This document shows, piece by piece, positions 12,501-23,252 of a stretch of 64,000 nucleotides of DNA (positions within the stretch are counted from its first letter, which is position 1; each line of letters starts with the position of its first letter). The position numbers and the translations under genes were made by a program. The notes below the pieces were generated by a model. It did no database searches, was not told the origin of the DNA, and saw only the letters and a program-made list of their open reading frames with translations. The DNA comes from Zopfochytrium polystomum. Lineage: Eukaryota > Chytridiomycota > Chytridiomycetes > Chytridiales > Chytridiaceae. The stretch is taken from the NCBI GenBank assembly GCA_025765615.1, contig JAIVFJ010000043.1, positions 310,001-374,000 of the forward strand, given 5' to 3'.

Positions 12501-14117
12501 CAGGCTCTTCAGCAAAATGCCGTGCAAAAGCAGGAATCCTGGCAAAAGCAAATGCGAGACTACGACTCGGAGACCCAGCGTCAGCTTTCAGACACGCAAG
12601 CGGAAGCGGAAGCCCGCCTGAACCAGAAGGCGTCGGAAGCTGCAAAGGTATCACGGGAATTCAATGACTGGATTTGTCAAAATCTTATCAACTCTGTAAT
12701 TGCTGTCCCCAAAGCTTCAGGCAGAAATGCAGCAACAGCTGGAAGAGTTCGAAGAAATGACGAGGCAGAACGATGATGACATTGACAGTGAGGTGACCCT
12801 GGTCCAGAATCGTTACGAAAAGAGGGTTCGAGTGGAGCGTGAGGAAGGCGCAAGGCTCAAGGGCGAAAATGGGCTCATGAGGAAGAAGTTCAATTCACTA
12901 AACAAGGATATTGAGGACAACAAGGCGGAGATACTGCGAGCGAAAGAGGATGAAAAACGCCTACGAGCTGTCATTGCTTCCTTGGAGAAGGAAATTGCAT
13001 CCTTTAAAAAAGAGGTGAGGTCGATAGCGATGATTTCTTCATTTCAAACTTCTTTTATGGCAGATGGCAGAGCGCGACGAAATGATACAGGATAAGGAGC
13101 GTCGTGTGTACGACCTAAAAAAGAAAAATCAGGAACTGGAAAAGTTCAAGTTCGTTCTGGATTATCGTATCAAGGAGCTGAAACAGCAGGTGGAACCGCG
13201 GGAGAACGAGATATCCGAAATGACAAAACAGATTAAGGCAAGTTCCAGTAAATTTGCGAGGACTTTTGACACTGGCAACTGACCTTTGCTCCAGGACATC
13301 AACATTGAGCTGGAAATATTGAGCAAGCAGAAGGCGTTATTTGAATCCGAAATCAATTCACTTAATGAAAGCCTTGAGACAGCAAAGCAGGAATATAACA
13401 AAGAACACAGAAAGTACCAGGACTACACCCATTACTCCAAAGCTTTTCGAACAGATCTGCATGACGCCATTCAATACATTCAAGAGCCGCCAATATTAAA
13501 GGTTTCGTCAACACCATCAATTGTTTGGAAAAAATTGACTTTCTTTCTAGAAACACGCTGAGCAACTAAGCAGAAAGTATCGAATCGGGTCAGCAGACTC
13601 GGTCACCTCAGGTATGGAGCCTGAGGTCAAGTGGGAGTACCTCCGCCAGCAGGATATGCTCAAGGAGCAGATATTCGAATTGCGAGCAAAAGTTGAAAAT
13701 GGCGCCAATAAGTTCCGGGCGGATAACATTAGATCCATGATGGATAACCAAGGCCTCATTGGGTATGGTGCCGCTTTGGTCATTTCCTAGTGTTCACTTC
13801 AATTTGCAAAAGGGAGATCAACATTTTGAGAAAAGCCTCCAAAGGAGCCATTGTCAAGGTTTGTGCAATAAAACGGATTCAACGTTAGTGGTTTATTCTG
13901 ATTGAAAATAAATAGATCAAAAATGCGTCGCTCGTCACTGAAAAGGCAGTCTTGGAAGCCCTCAGCTCTCAGCCAAAGCCACATAGTGCAAAATATAAAA
14001 CAACTCTTCCTCCTGTGGGTACAATGTCAACTGGTGTCGTTTCGCTCAAATAAACTGCACTCTACTACGGTCTTCATACTATTGATGGAGGTCCCAACTG
14101 CCAAAGTAAAGTCATGA
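9530..14117 (+). CDS. CFAP57: CFAP57/WDR65 homologue, ciliary WD-repeat and coiled-coil protein
   Basis: Cilia- and flagella-associated protein 57 works in the axoneme, near inner dynein arms and the regulatory complex. About 17 short exons: 9530-9555, 9616-9710, 9786-9991, 10039-10404, 10464-10847, 10902-11207, 11274-11582, 11640-11733, 11791-12035, 12102-12377, 12450-12647, 12721-13014, 13064-13237, 13295-13501, 13551-13762, 13813-13858 and a last one from 13917. The N-terminal half is WD40 repeats with family hallmarks (HVFGL start, [35 protein letters not shown]). The C-terminal half is long coiled coil, including [20 protein letters not shown]. The intron after 13237 appears to use a GC donor. 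The last exon is unresolved: the phase-compatible frame ends at 14117, but a more family-like frame ends at 14053. Confidence 0.93.
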
Positions 14118-14139
14118 GCGCAAGCTCAATGAGGGGAAA

Positions 14140-15712
14140 TCAAGTTAGCCTCACCACGTTGATCAGAAAGCTCAATAATATGCGTGGTCGGAGAAAACTG
14201 GATCTGCCCGCAATTACTTTCTTGCTGATGGAATCGATTTCGCCATCCGTATAGCCACTATCTTTCATAATCATGTCATCCAGCAAGTCCACGAGCGGCC
14301 CAAAGTCCCCCATTTGTGGGACAACTAAATCAGCGAAAGTTTCGAGGGGAACGCTGAACAACAGAATGGCTTGGCCGACATTCAGGAGGTGGTACTGCTC
14401 GCCCTCCGTGCTTGTATCGTGCCCAGCGAGAAACCCGCGCTCGCCACCAAGTACAGCTGCCACAACGATGGACACCGGTGCCTCGTCGGTTATTTTGTAT
14501 GACGATGCAGTAATAGGGTGTTTATCGACAAGCCGTCCTGGCACAACCGTAAATTTCTGGAGAGGACGGAAGCCTTCAGTGAACGGAAGCACACGAGCAA
14601 AGGCTCCAACTTACTCCTTTCGCCGTTGGCTCGTGCGGCTGCTGCTGCTTGATGCGGACCAAATAAAAGTTGACAACGCCCGCCGCCGCATCCCCCCCCA
14701 TGACCACCTTGAACTTCGCCACGACAATCGACACCTCGTCCGACTCCAAGGCACCGAGGGCCTCGCACAGCCTCCTACACGCGTCAGCCCGCCGTTCCCC
14801 TTGCGTCGCCGTTCCCGTCGCCGACTCAACGCCGGCTCGACGAATTTCTGCCGCTACCGCGCTCACCGCCTCCGTCACAGGCAAGCGCATGGCGAACCGA
14901 AACCCGGGAGCAACGACGCCGCAGTCAAGCGCGGGCACGACGCGGCCCTCGACAATCCACCGCCGGAATCGCACGTACTCGTCCTTGGCCTTGAGAAAGG
15001 CCGGAACGCGTTTGACGCTGCCGTCGTGGCGGGTGGCGAACTGGGCGAGCGCCGGAGCCTTGTGCAGGGACGTGAAGATGGCGGCGTGCGCGCCAAGATC
15101 GACGGCGGATTTGGGGAGAGGTTCGTGGGGCAGGCGGGATGCGGGTGCGGCGAGTACAAAGGCGGACGGGCGGGAGGGGACGCGGGCGAGGGTGAGGCGC
15201 GTGCGGAGTTGTTGGAGGCGGGTGTAGGATAGAGGGATGGTCGGGCATGAGGCATCAGGTGGTGGTGGTGGTGGGTGTGGTAGATCGGTCGGAGAAGTTG
15301 CAGCGGCTCGCCAGCGAGAGTATTGCAGTGCGACCATGCATCGGGACCATTCATCTGGGATGGATAACTCAAGGCAGGAAATCAGGTCCAGAAAAGATTC
15401 TGGCGTGATCTGGGCGAGCAGGTGTGGTGCGATCAGGGCCAGTTCCAAAGGGTATAGTAATGCAGCGGACCGCAAGGTCGAAGCACGGAGGGCTGTCAGA
15501 CCAGGCCTTGTTAGGTGACACAACGCGATTAGAGGCACCCAACACTACACGAAGAGATGCTACCTGTCAAAGAGGGCCACAGCGGCCTCTACACACTCAG
15601 CCGGCAGCCGACCAACCAAGTTATCGCCCAGAAAGCCAGTCGATGCGACAAGATCTGCTGTTGGAGTTGCGGCGAGTTGCGTCAGAAGGGTTGCAAAGGA
15701 CGGCTGGTCCAT
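14140..15712 (-). CDS. Unrecognised protein, about 485 aa
   Basis: Three exons with matching phases (15712-15564, 15506-14615, 14556-14140); ATG at 15712. The sequence is Ala/Leu-rich with a Pro run near residue 115, then a compact C-terminal part with alternating hydrophobic and acidic residues (DLLDDMIMKDSGYTDGEIDS). No signal peptide, membrane span or recognised motif is visible. An alternative donor near 14148 could add a short last exon ending around 14072, overlapping the end of CFAP57. The gene is convergent with CFAP57. High GC and strong codon bias in exon 2 support real coding. I do not know its function. Confidence 0.6.
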
Positions 15713-15974
15713 GGGGGTGGTTTTGCTCGATGAGGACAATGAATTGGCATGTTCAAAAAACGGAACGCAACACTCATGCGGAAAGAGAACAAACACAACG
15801 CGCTATATTGGACGGTTGCTTTGTAGGCTGGTGCGTGCGCGCGGTTTCGGCCAAACGCACTCACCCACTTCCTACACCCTTACCCCCCTCCCGAGACAGG
15901 TAATAGACAGACAAGACCTGCACCCAATCATCCTTCCATCCCATCCCAGTGCCACACAGTTCGCGAAGTAGTGC

Positions 15975-16913
<939 letters not shown>

Positions 16914-17170
16914 AATGGTGTTCTGGTGCGGGTCTTTGAAATTTTGTGGTGAAAGGGAAAAACTTGGGGATGATGATAATCGCCTGCTTGGTACAATGAC
17001 CACTTGAACCAACAATCAAACCGCCTCGAGCGTCTTAATATGCTGCTCCCGAGACTGAACAATTTATTGGGGGACTGTGCAAAACCAGTTTGAAGCTATC
17101 GATGTTCAAAGAGTCAAAGTTGACAACGAATTAATAAGGGGAAAAACAGAACCGAAAGAAGAGGTTTTCA

Positions 17171-18346
17171 TTACGCCTCGTTCTTTCCCACAACTTCGCC
17201 AGAAACTGCCACCGACTCAGTCTCCGAAACCGAGATTCTTTTTGACAGGTCGACCATCCACACATACACCCTTTCGTACACCATGAACGTAATCGCCTGC
17301 CCAGGAGCAACGCGCAGCACTCTCGGCACCAAGCCCTTATAGAATGCCGTGACGCCTTCGTTTTTGTAAATATCCCCCGTAACTTTTACGAAACGCGTCC
17401 ACCCTCGTTCCGTCGATGGTGTCTTTTGAATCCTTGTTTTGATTGTGTCGATTGGCGCGTTAAATAGCGGGCCGCACGCACCAGAGATGAAGCCCATGAC
17501 GAGGTGCTGGTAAGCGGGAAGAGTCTCGCCGACCTCGGGCTGAAGAGCGTGCAGCTCGCGCTTGAGGAACTGATAGACAGTGAAGTTCGCCGCTTGATTT
17601 GTAGCTTGGCGTAGAGCCGTGAGGGTAACGCCCTTGTACAAGGAAGACAGTCCTTCTTCCTTCACCATCACGTACGCGCAGTGCGGCGCGTTGCGGTATT
17701 TTGGAATGTCGAGAGGGTCGGACATGGAATGCCGTTGAGCCTGCAGCCGGATTTTGATGACATCCATTGGCGTTACAACCAGGACCGCTTCAGTGACGCC
17801 CGCACCGAGGCCGGCTAGCGAAGGAAAATAGGAAAACATATCAGTCGATTCTCTCTGGAGCAACTTGGAAGGTACGAAACCAACCAATAAACACGCCCCC
17901 AGAGGAGGTCTTCTTGGTCTCTTTATCCGCCAAAAGCTCCTTGTAAAACTCGAAAGAGGAGAACCGAATGGCCATTTTCGGCACGATGCCACTGACAACT
18001 GCACCCAGTCCTTTGTAGAGGGCGAAGAAGCCTTCCTTCTGGACGATCTGCATACCGACGCCAATGAAGCCCTGCTTTGGTGCCTTTTTTGGAGCAGCGA
18101 GTGAAACACGCAGAGCGGTTAAACAATGGCATTCGGCACGATGGACGAGGATTATTAATGAACCTTCGCTGCAGCTCCCGTTAGATTCTTGATGACCTTC
18201 CCGCTTCTGAGCTGCAGCCTGACTTTGATCGTGTCGAGGGGGTGGCACGTGAGTGCCTCGCAGCAGCCGGCAACACCCCCCGCCAGGAGGTGAATGGCGA
18301 GGGACCGTTTAGGCTTGGCGGCGGGGGCGGCAGACTTGGACGACAT
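17171..18346 (-). CDS. SFC1: Mitochondrial succinate/fumarate carrier (SFC1/ACR1 type)
   Basis: Inner-membrane carrier exchanging cytosolic succinate for mitochondrial fumarate; in yeast it is needed for growth on two-carbon sources. Three exons (18346-18164, 18083-17885, 17814-17171) give 341 residues, normal for the family. All three carrier repeats are visible, each with the P-x-D/E-x-x-K/R signature: CHPLDTIKVRLQ, TPMDVIKIRLQAQ, APIDTIKTRIQK. Residues diagnostic of the SFC1 group include LAGGVAGCCEALTCHPLDT, ALYKGLGAVVSGIVPKMAIR and RQATNQAANFTVYQF. ATG at 18346. A TCTG microsatellite lies ~350 bp upstream. Assignment to the SFC1 group rests on remembered family sequence. Confidence 0.92.
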
Positions 18347-19926
18347 GATGTGCAGAGATCAGATGTTGTGTGCAACTTCAATCCAACGCAACGTATCGTA
18401 TGGCGAGGTCGATGGTGGGCGTAGTATTAAGAGATCAAACAACAGCGAGAACAACCAACGTTGGGACGTGAGTTTGTTCGAAAAGATTTAGTCTACGGTG
18501 GGATAGAAAGGTGTGAGCGGTCGAAGCAGCAGCCTTACGTCTTGTGGTATCTTTAAATAGCAGCAGCTGCAAGTACAACCGAACAAACGCGCTCTCCGCT
18601 TCTGTTGTGTGGGCGTCACTGAACGTGTTGGTGACGCTAACTCGTTTTCTGAATTTTACAATGTGTGTTATGAAATCAGTGGCTTCGTAGCGCCCTCTGT
18701 TTGTCTGTCTGTCCGTCTGTCTGTCTGTCTGTCTGTGTGTCTGTCTGGCTGCCTGCCTGTCCATCCGTTCCACCATCAATCTTTCTCACAACCAACATGA
18801 CCAAATCACCAACGAAACGGGTCCCGTCCCAACCCGCCCCGTTTGCTCGTTCTGTTACCGTGACGTCACTCTGCTCTCACGCCAGCTTGTCGTCGATGGG
18901 CTCTCACGTGGGGGAGACCGGAGCACTCACGGCACACGTGAATCTGCTAGAAAACGGCGCAACCCGCGGCAAGTATATTTACATTTTTAAGATGCAGATC
19001 TCCTGGAATTGCATCGGTACGAGCAAATGGTATGATACAGGGGAGATGGGGGTAATTTGGGTTTATAATTAAAAAAAGGACGATTCGGGGTGTAATTGGG
19101 CTTCCCTCTTTTCTCGTGTCGCAAAGTGTTTGATTCAGGCAGGGTTCCGCCAAGATACACTACAATAGCACATCATCCATGTTCTATTATCGAGGAAGGT
19201 GGGGGCTGGGTCTCCACAACCCTCCCGCTCTCCTCTCGAGTCTCGACTACCCACACCCAGAGTTAGGAAAGCAACAATCCGTTGCCTTCGCCGGACAGCT
19301 CTCCGTCGCTACTGGTGCGAGCCGCGCTGAGATCCAATGGAGCAGTGGCGCGATCGCCGAAGTGGGCTGCACGTTCCAGATACACCAGGGCCATGGTGTG
19401 CGGGTAAGGACGGTGGCACACCCACCGTGGGGCGGTCGTAAACGGACAGCCACGGCCCGTGGTACGGACCTCTGGAGCTGATCTGGTCGACGCGGAGGGT
19501 GCGGTCGGAAAGAATGCGGCCGACAGCGAGGGCGAGGCGGGAGCCGCCGTGGTGCTGCTGGCCACGACGTTAGTTGGTGCAAGGGCGGCCACAAAGAGAA
19601 GGGTCGGCGGTGTGGACCGAGCCTGGTGAGTCAAAGGAGAGGATGCGGTCCACGGTGACTCAGCAATGGAAAGAACTCAGCGATCGTAGCTGCGCAGAGC
19701 GACGAACTGCCAGTCATAATGGTGGTATCCGAGTCATCCATCACGAGTGGGAGACACTGTAGGAGCTGGAGAAAGCGGGAAGCGGGAAGATTCAACAGCC
19801 ATCAACTTCCAAAGAGCTGGCGCGCCAACAAGCCTTGCAACTGAAGAGGAGCAACAGCTGGAGCGTTATATTGGACTGGGCGGTGGCAGGACAAAGCGAT
19901 ACGTACTTGCGGCTGTGATGCACGTT
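18347..19926. other. Intergenic region without a recognisable gene
   Basis: About 1.6 kb upstream of the carrier gene. It contains a TCTG microsatellite (about 18693-18760). Both strands between 19179 and 19634 are open for ~115-120 codons, GC-rich with Thr/Pro/Ala-rich translations, but no motif, no convincing start and no homology that I can recognise. Confidence 0.5.
18693..18760. repeat. (TCTG)n microsatellite
   Basis: Imperfect run of TCTG/CTGT, about 15 units, upstream of the carrier gene. Confidence 0.9.
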
Positions 19927-20588
19927 TGTGAGACTATACTCACTCCTTTGACCCTGGGATCCAGGCCCCAGGGTGAAGGAAAGCGAATGATAGGCTAAAA
20001 CTAACTTTATTGGGCTGTTGTCTAGGGGGTGCTTCAACCCTATCACTTGCCTAGTCCACAAAGTACATCTACTGATCTGTCTAACAGAGGTTTCAAACAC
20101 AGAATGAACATTCAGAGGGACAATTCTCTGAAAAATCGATACAATAACACCGACTACTTGTGTGGTCGTGGGCTGGTGCAAGGGGAAACAGAAGGGCACT
20201 TCCTAGGGTGAAACACCACTGCAGAATAGAAGGGAGAAGAGGGAAACAGGGGTTTTTTATCAAAGGAACCTATTCTCAAATGCAACGGGAGCAGTTAGTA
20301 CCATGGTGGGACAGACAGGGTACAACCAAGTACCCCTCACTGTGCTGCACTGAGGGAACCCTCGTCGTCGCCAGTGACAGGGGTGGGAGAGAAGGGAGCT
20401 GCCTATGTAGAGGTCAGAAGGTCGCCAGCAGAACTTGGATGCAGAAAACACCTGCAACTGAGCATGCACTGCGCCTGGCCACAACCACTCAATCACTTGA
20501 CCAACAGGCTTGATTCAATTGCACTTGTGCTCACATCTCACTCTCACAGCAATAGGACTGAGGCAGGCGCTGATAGGTCAAACTCTCA

Positions 20589-20625
20589 GGTGTCAGTGGC
20601 AGCACTCTGCGCTGCCACTGACACC
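20589..20625. repeat. Perfect 15-bp palindrome inside the left LTR-like repeat
   Basis: Arms 20589-20603 and 20611-20625 are exact reverse complements around a 7-nt loop. The matching place in the right copy keeps only part of the pairing. Confidence 0.85.
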
Positions 20626-20754
20626 CTTGCAGGGGCAGGAAGGTGGGGACAACAACACCGTTGTCATCGCCACCACTACCACTGTCATTGCAGGAAGCAA
20701 GCACCAGGGATCCTCACTCCAGCACAGAACTGGCAATGTCACACAGCCGCTGGT

Positions 20755-21062
20755 TGTCAGGAACAGGGCAGGACAGGACAAGGCAGACAAGGAACTGAGA
20801 GGAGTGATGATTGTATTGGAAACAATATTTCACTTGAGGGATGGGACAGGTCCCCCATCCCCCTTTTATACCTTTTGAGAGTGTTCCTTGTCAAGACTCA
20901 AAGAAAGTTCCAGAAAGAGCAATTAGTAATGCAATGATACCAATGATACCAATGACAACAAGACAAGTCAGGAAAGCAAAGAAGGTTCCAGAAGGTTCCA
21001 CAAGGTTCCATGAAGGAATGTTCTAGAAGGTTCCAGAGGTTTCCAGAGGGTGATTCATAACA
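20755..21062 (-). mobile_element. Solo LTR (308 bp) with 5-bp target duplication CTGGT
   Basis: Begins TGTCAGG and ends CATAACA, and is flanked by CTGGT at 20750-20754 and 21063-21067. The uninterrupted right copy of the host repeat carries a single CTGGT at this place, which proves insertion. A TATA box reads TATAAAAG on the minus strand (20872-20865), so the LTR is oriented on minus. Upstream of it lie three perfect heat-shock-element arrays (20903-20915, 20981-20998, 21021-21033). A second copy is at 62241. The parent family is not identified. Confidence 0.9.
20903..21033 (-). promoter_or_regulatory. Heat-shock-element arrays upstream of the LTR TATA box
   Basis: Alternating GAA and TTC at exact 5-bp steps: GAA-TTC-GAA at 20903-20915, GAA-TTC-GAA-TTC at 20981-20998 and TTC-GAA-TTC at 21021-21033. 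Three or more alternating units is the consensus site for heat shock factor. They lie 31-161 bp upstream of the minus-strand TATA box, a normal promoter position. That HSF binds here is inference. Confidence 0.7.
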
Positions 21063-21440
21063 CTGGTGGGGCCAGCTGCATTCCCCACCCACAGCCCCTT
21101 TGAGGAGCCCCACTAAGGGACCATGAACACAAACGGGAGTGTACCATCTCTCACTACGCTCAGCCTCATTGCCGCTGCGGATGCGACTTACACTAAGTTT
21201 GGTTAGCCGAAAGGCCTAATCTGAATCTAACAAAAAAAGAGTTATGTGAAGACAGTGGTGATTCTAGCTTTGCTAGGCTTTGCTGGCGAGGACAATGTGA
21301 TTAGAGCACACTCCAATGGGTTCAGAGAAATGTTGAACTGGGGCAGCTCACAGCTGCCCAGGTCAGCTGACTTTTTTCTCTGTGTGCAACACACTTTGTC
21401 TGCTGTGCAGAGACCTCTGTCCAGGCCACTGGGCACCCAC

Positions 21441-21561
21441 TGGTTGATTTGAAATGCCCCTGATGATTTCAAATCATTTTTCCTCTGTGGGAAGACTGGT
21501 CACTGCAAACAGACCTCTGAACAGACCTTGGTTGATTTGAAATGCTCTGAATATTTCAAAT
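21441..21561. repeat. Two copies of a hairpin-containing repeat unit
   Basis: Each unit has identical 11-bp arms, TGATTTGAAAT and ATTTCAAATCA, around a short spacer. The units are ~90 bp apart. Shared text around them (GACCTCTG before, TGTGGGAAG after) shows a tandem duplication. Confidence 0.75.
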
Positions 21562-21670
21562 CACACTCCCTTGTGGGAAGGGGTTTACAATACCTCCCCA
21601 GAGCAAAGTCCTGTCTGAAGCAGTTTGCAACTTGTTCAGAAACCGTGTTGTGCGCCAACAACTGGAACAC

Positions 21671-21718
21671 GGCGACGGCTGCAAGTGGTGGACGACTCCA
21701 CCACTTGCAGCCATCGCC
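21671..21718. repeat. 22-bp inverted repeat with 4-nt loop
   Basis: Arms 21671-21692 and 21697-21718 match in 21 of 22 positions around the loop CGAC. It is the strongest hairpin in the window. Confidence 0.85.
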
Positions 21719-21803
21719 AACACAGCACCAAGTAGCAGCAAACACAGCAACAGATAGCAGCTAATTGGCGGCTGAAGTGTCTAAGAGAAACTGGACGAGG
21801 ATT

Positions 21804-22009
21804 GTGAGACTACACCGAGGTCTCAGTGATAAAGTCTAGGATTTTATTCGCAAAAACAAGCGTACCTGTCATAAAACTGCAAGGATCAGGACCCCTATTA
21901 TTGCTCCCGGTTCTTTAGTTTCCAAGGCGTTATCAAAGTGTATTGCAGCTAACCCGTCTTTATTATTGGGTCTGCTTTTACTACTTTCGTCTTAACAGTT
22001 TCCGTTGCA
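21804..22009. repeat. Dispersed ~205-bp repeat, copy 1
   Basis: Begins TGTGAGACTACACC and ends CTTAACAG. Strongly similar, same strand, to about 53384-53582. TG...CA ends suggest another small LTR family, but no target duplication is visible. Confidence 0.7.
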
Positions 22010-22321
22010 CCAGGGTTTTCTCAACATATTTTCTTTTTCGGTGACTAACGGAGACTGCCCGACTGCCTAGGGATGGGGTGCCTGACAGGCCGTACCCCAA
22101 GCCTGCCTAATTTATTATTTATTTTTGGCACTTGTACATACACGCATAGGGTTGGGGGGGACTTAGAGCATTTGTGGTGGATGCTCCAAGTCAGGGGGGT
22201 TGACTTGTCAATTTTCTCTCTCTCTGTTTTGGGCCATTTCTCTTTTTCCTTTTTTCTTCAATCTGATTTCTGTCCATTGGCACCAATACAGAGTCCCTTC
22301 AAATCCATCTGGCTCGCAAGG

Positions 22322-23252
22322 TGAGGGTAGTGAGAGATGGTACACACCCGGGTGTGTACATGGTCCCTTCGTGGGGCTCCTCTTAAGGGGCCGTGGGTGG
22401 GGAATGCAGCTGGCCCCACCAGCGACTGTGTGACATTGCCGGCTCTGTGTTGGAGTGAGGATCCCTGGCGCTTGCCTGCCGCGATGACGGTGGTGGTGGT
22501 GGTGACGACGACGGCATCGTTGTCCCCGACCTTCCCGTCCCCGCGAGGGTGTTGGTGGCTGCGCCCGGTGCGGCCCCCGACACCTGAGAGTTCGATCTAC
22601 AAGCGCCTGCCTCGGTCCTATTGCTGTGAGGGTGAGATGTGTGAGTACGAGTGCGATGCGATAAAGCCCGTTGGTCGAGTGATCGTGCCGACGCAGCCCG
22701 GCGGGGTGCGTGTACGATCGCAGGTGTTTCCGCGTGCGAGTTCCCTGCTGGCGACCTTCCGACTCCTACATAGTCGACTCCCTTCTCTCTCTCCCCCCTG
22801 TCGCTGGCGACGACAAGGGCTCCCGCAGCACCGTCCGCGACGAGGGGCACTAGGTCGCGCCCTGTCTGTCCCGTCGCTATTAACCGCTCCTGTTGTATTT
22901 GAGATTAGGCTCCTGAGATAAAAACCCCCGTTTCCCTCTTCTCTCTCTTTATTCTGCGGTTGTGTTGCGCCCTCAGGAGTGCCCTTCTGTTTCCCCTCGC
23001 ATCGGCCCGCGGCCACGCAAGTAATCGGTGCTCCAGCACCGATCCTTCAGAGGATTGTCCCTCTGAAGTTCATTCTTTGTGTTTGAGACCCCTGTTAGAC
23101 AGATCAGTAGGGATACTTCGTGGACTAGGCAAGTAGTAGGGTTGAAACACCCCCTAGACAACAGCCCAATAAAGTTAGTTTTAGCCTATTATTTGCTTTC
23201 CCTCACTCTAGGGCCCAGATCCCAGGGTCAAAGGAGTGAGTATAGTCTCACA
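22322..23252 (+). mobile_element. LTR-like repeat, right copy of the inverted pair (931 bp)
   Basis: Plus-oriented TG...CA sequence matching the reverse complement of the left copy. A TATA-like GATAAAAA is near 22918 and AATAAAG near 23170. This copy keeps many CpG dinucleotides that are TpG or CpA in the left copy. It has no clear 5-bp target duplication and no coding capacity. Confidence 0.65.

Larger units (their letters stand above)
19927..21162 (-). mobile_element. LTR-like repeat, left copy of an inverted pair, interrupted by a solo LTR
   Basis: About 923 bp once the inserted 308-bp LTR and its 5-bp duplication are removed. It matches the reverse complement of 22322-23252 over its whole length. 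In minus orientation it begins TGAGCGTAGTGAGAG and ends TAGTCTCACA, i.e. TG...CA like an LTR. Matching features are a TATA-like GATAAAAA block, an AATAAAG signal near the end and a GTCTAG motif. No 5-bp target duplication is visible at its ends. No coding capacity. An LTR is the best reading. A long terminal inverted repeat of one larger element is the alternative, with 21163-22321 as its interior. Confidence 0.65.
21163..22321. other. Spacer between the inverted LTR-like repeats
   Basis: No gene recognised. It contains two similar hairpins (21441-21477 and 21531-21561), a 22-bp inverted repeat (21671-21718) and a ~205-bp dispersed repeat (about 21804-22009) also found at 53.4 kb. Confidence 0.6.

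Noticed and set aside
19179..19634. Overlapping open frames on both strands as a gene
   Set aside because: GC-rich and low-complexity, with no motif. Openness on both strands is expected from composition.
22337..22921. 194-codon plus-strand frame
   Set aside because: Lies inside the LTR-like repeat; the inverted copy does not keep the frame.
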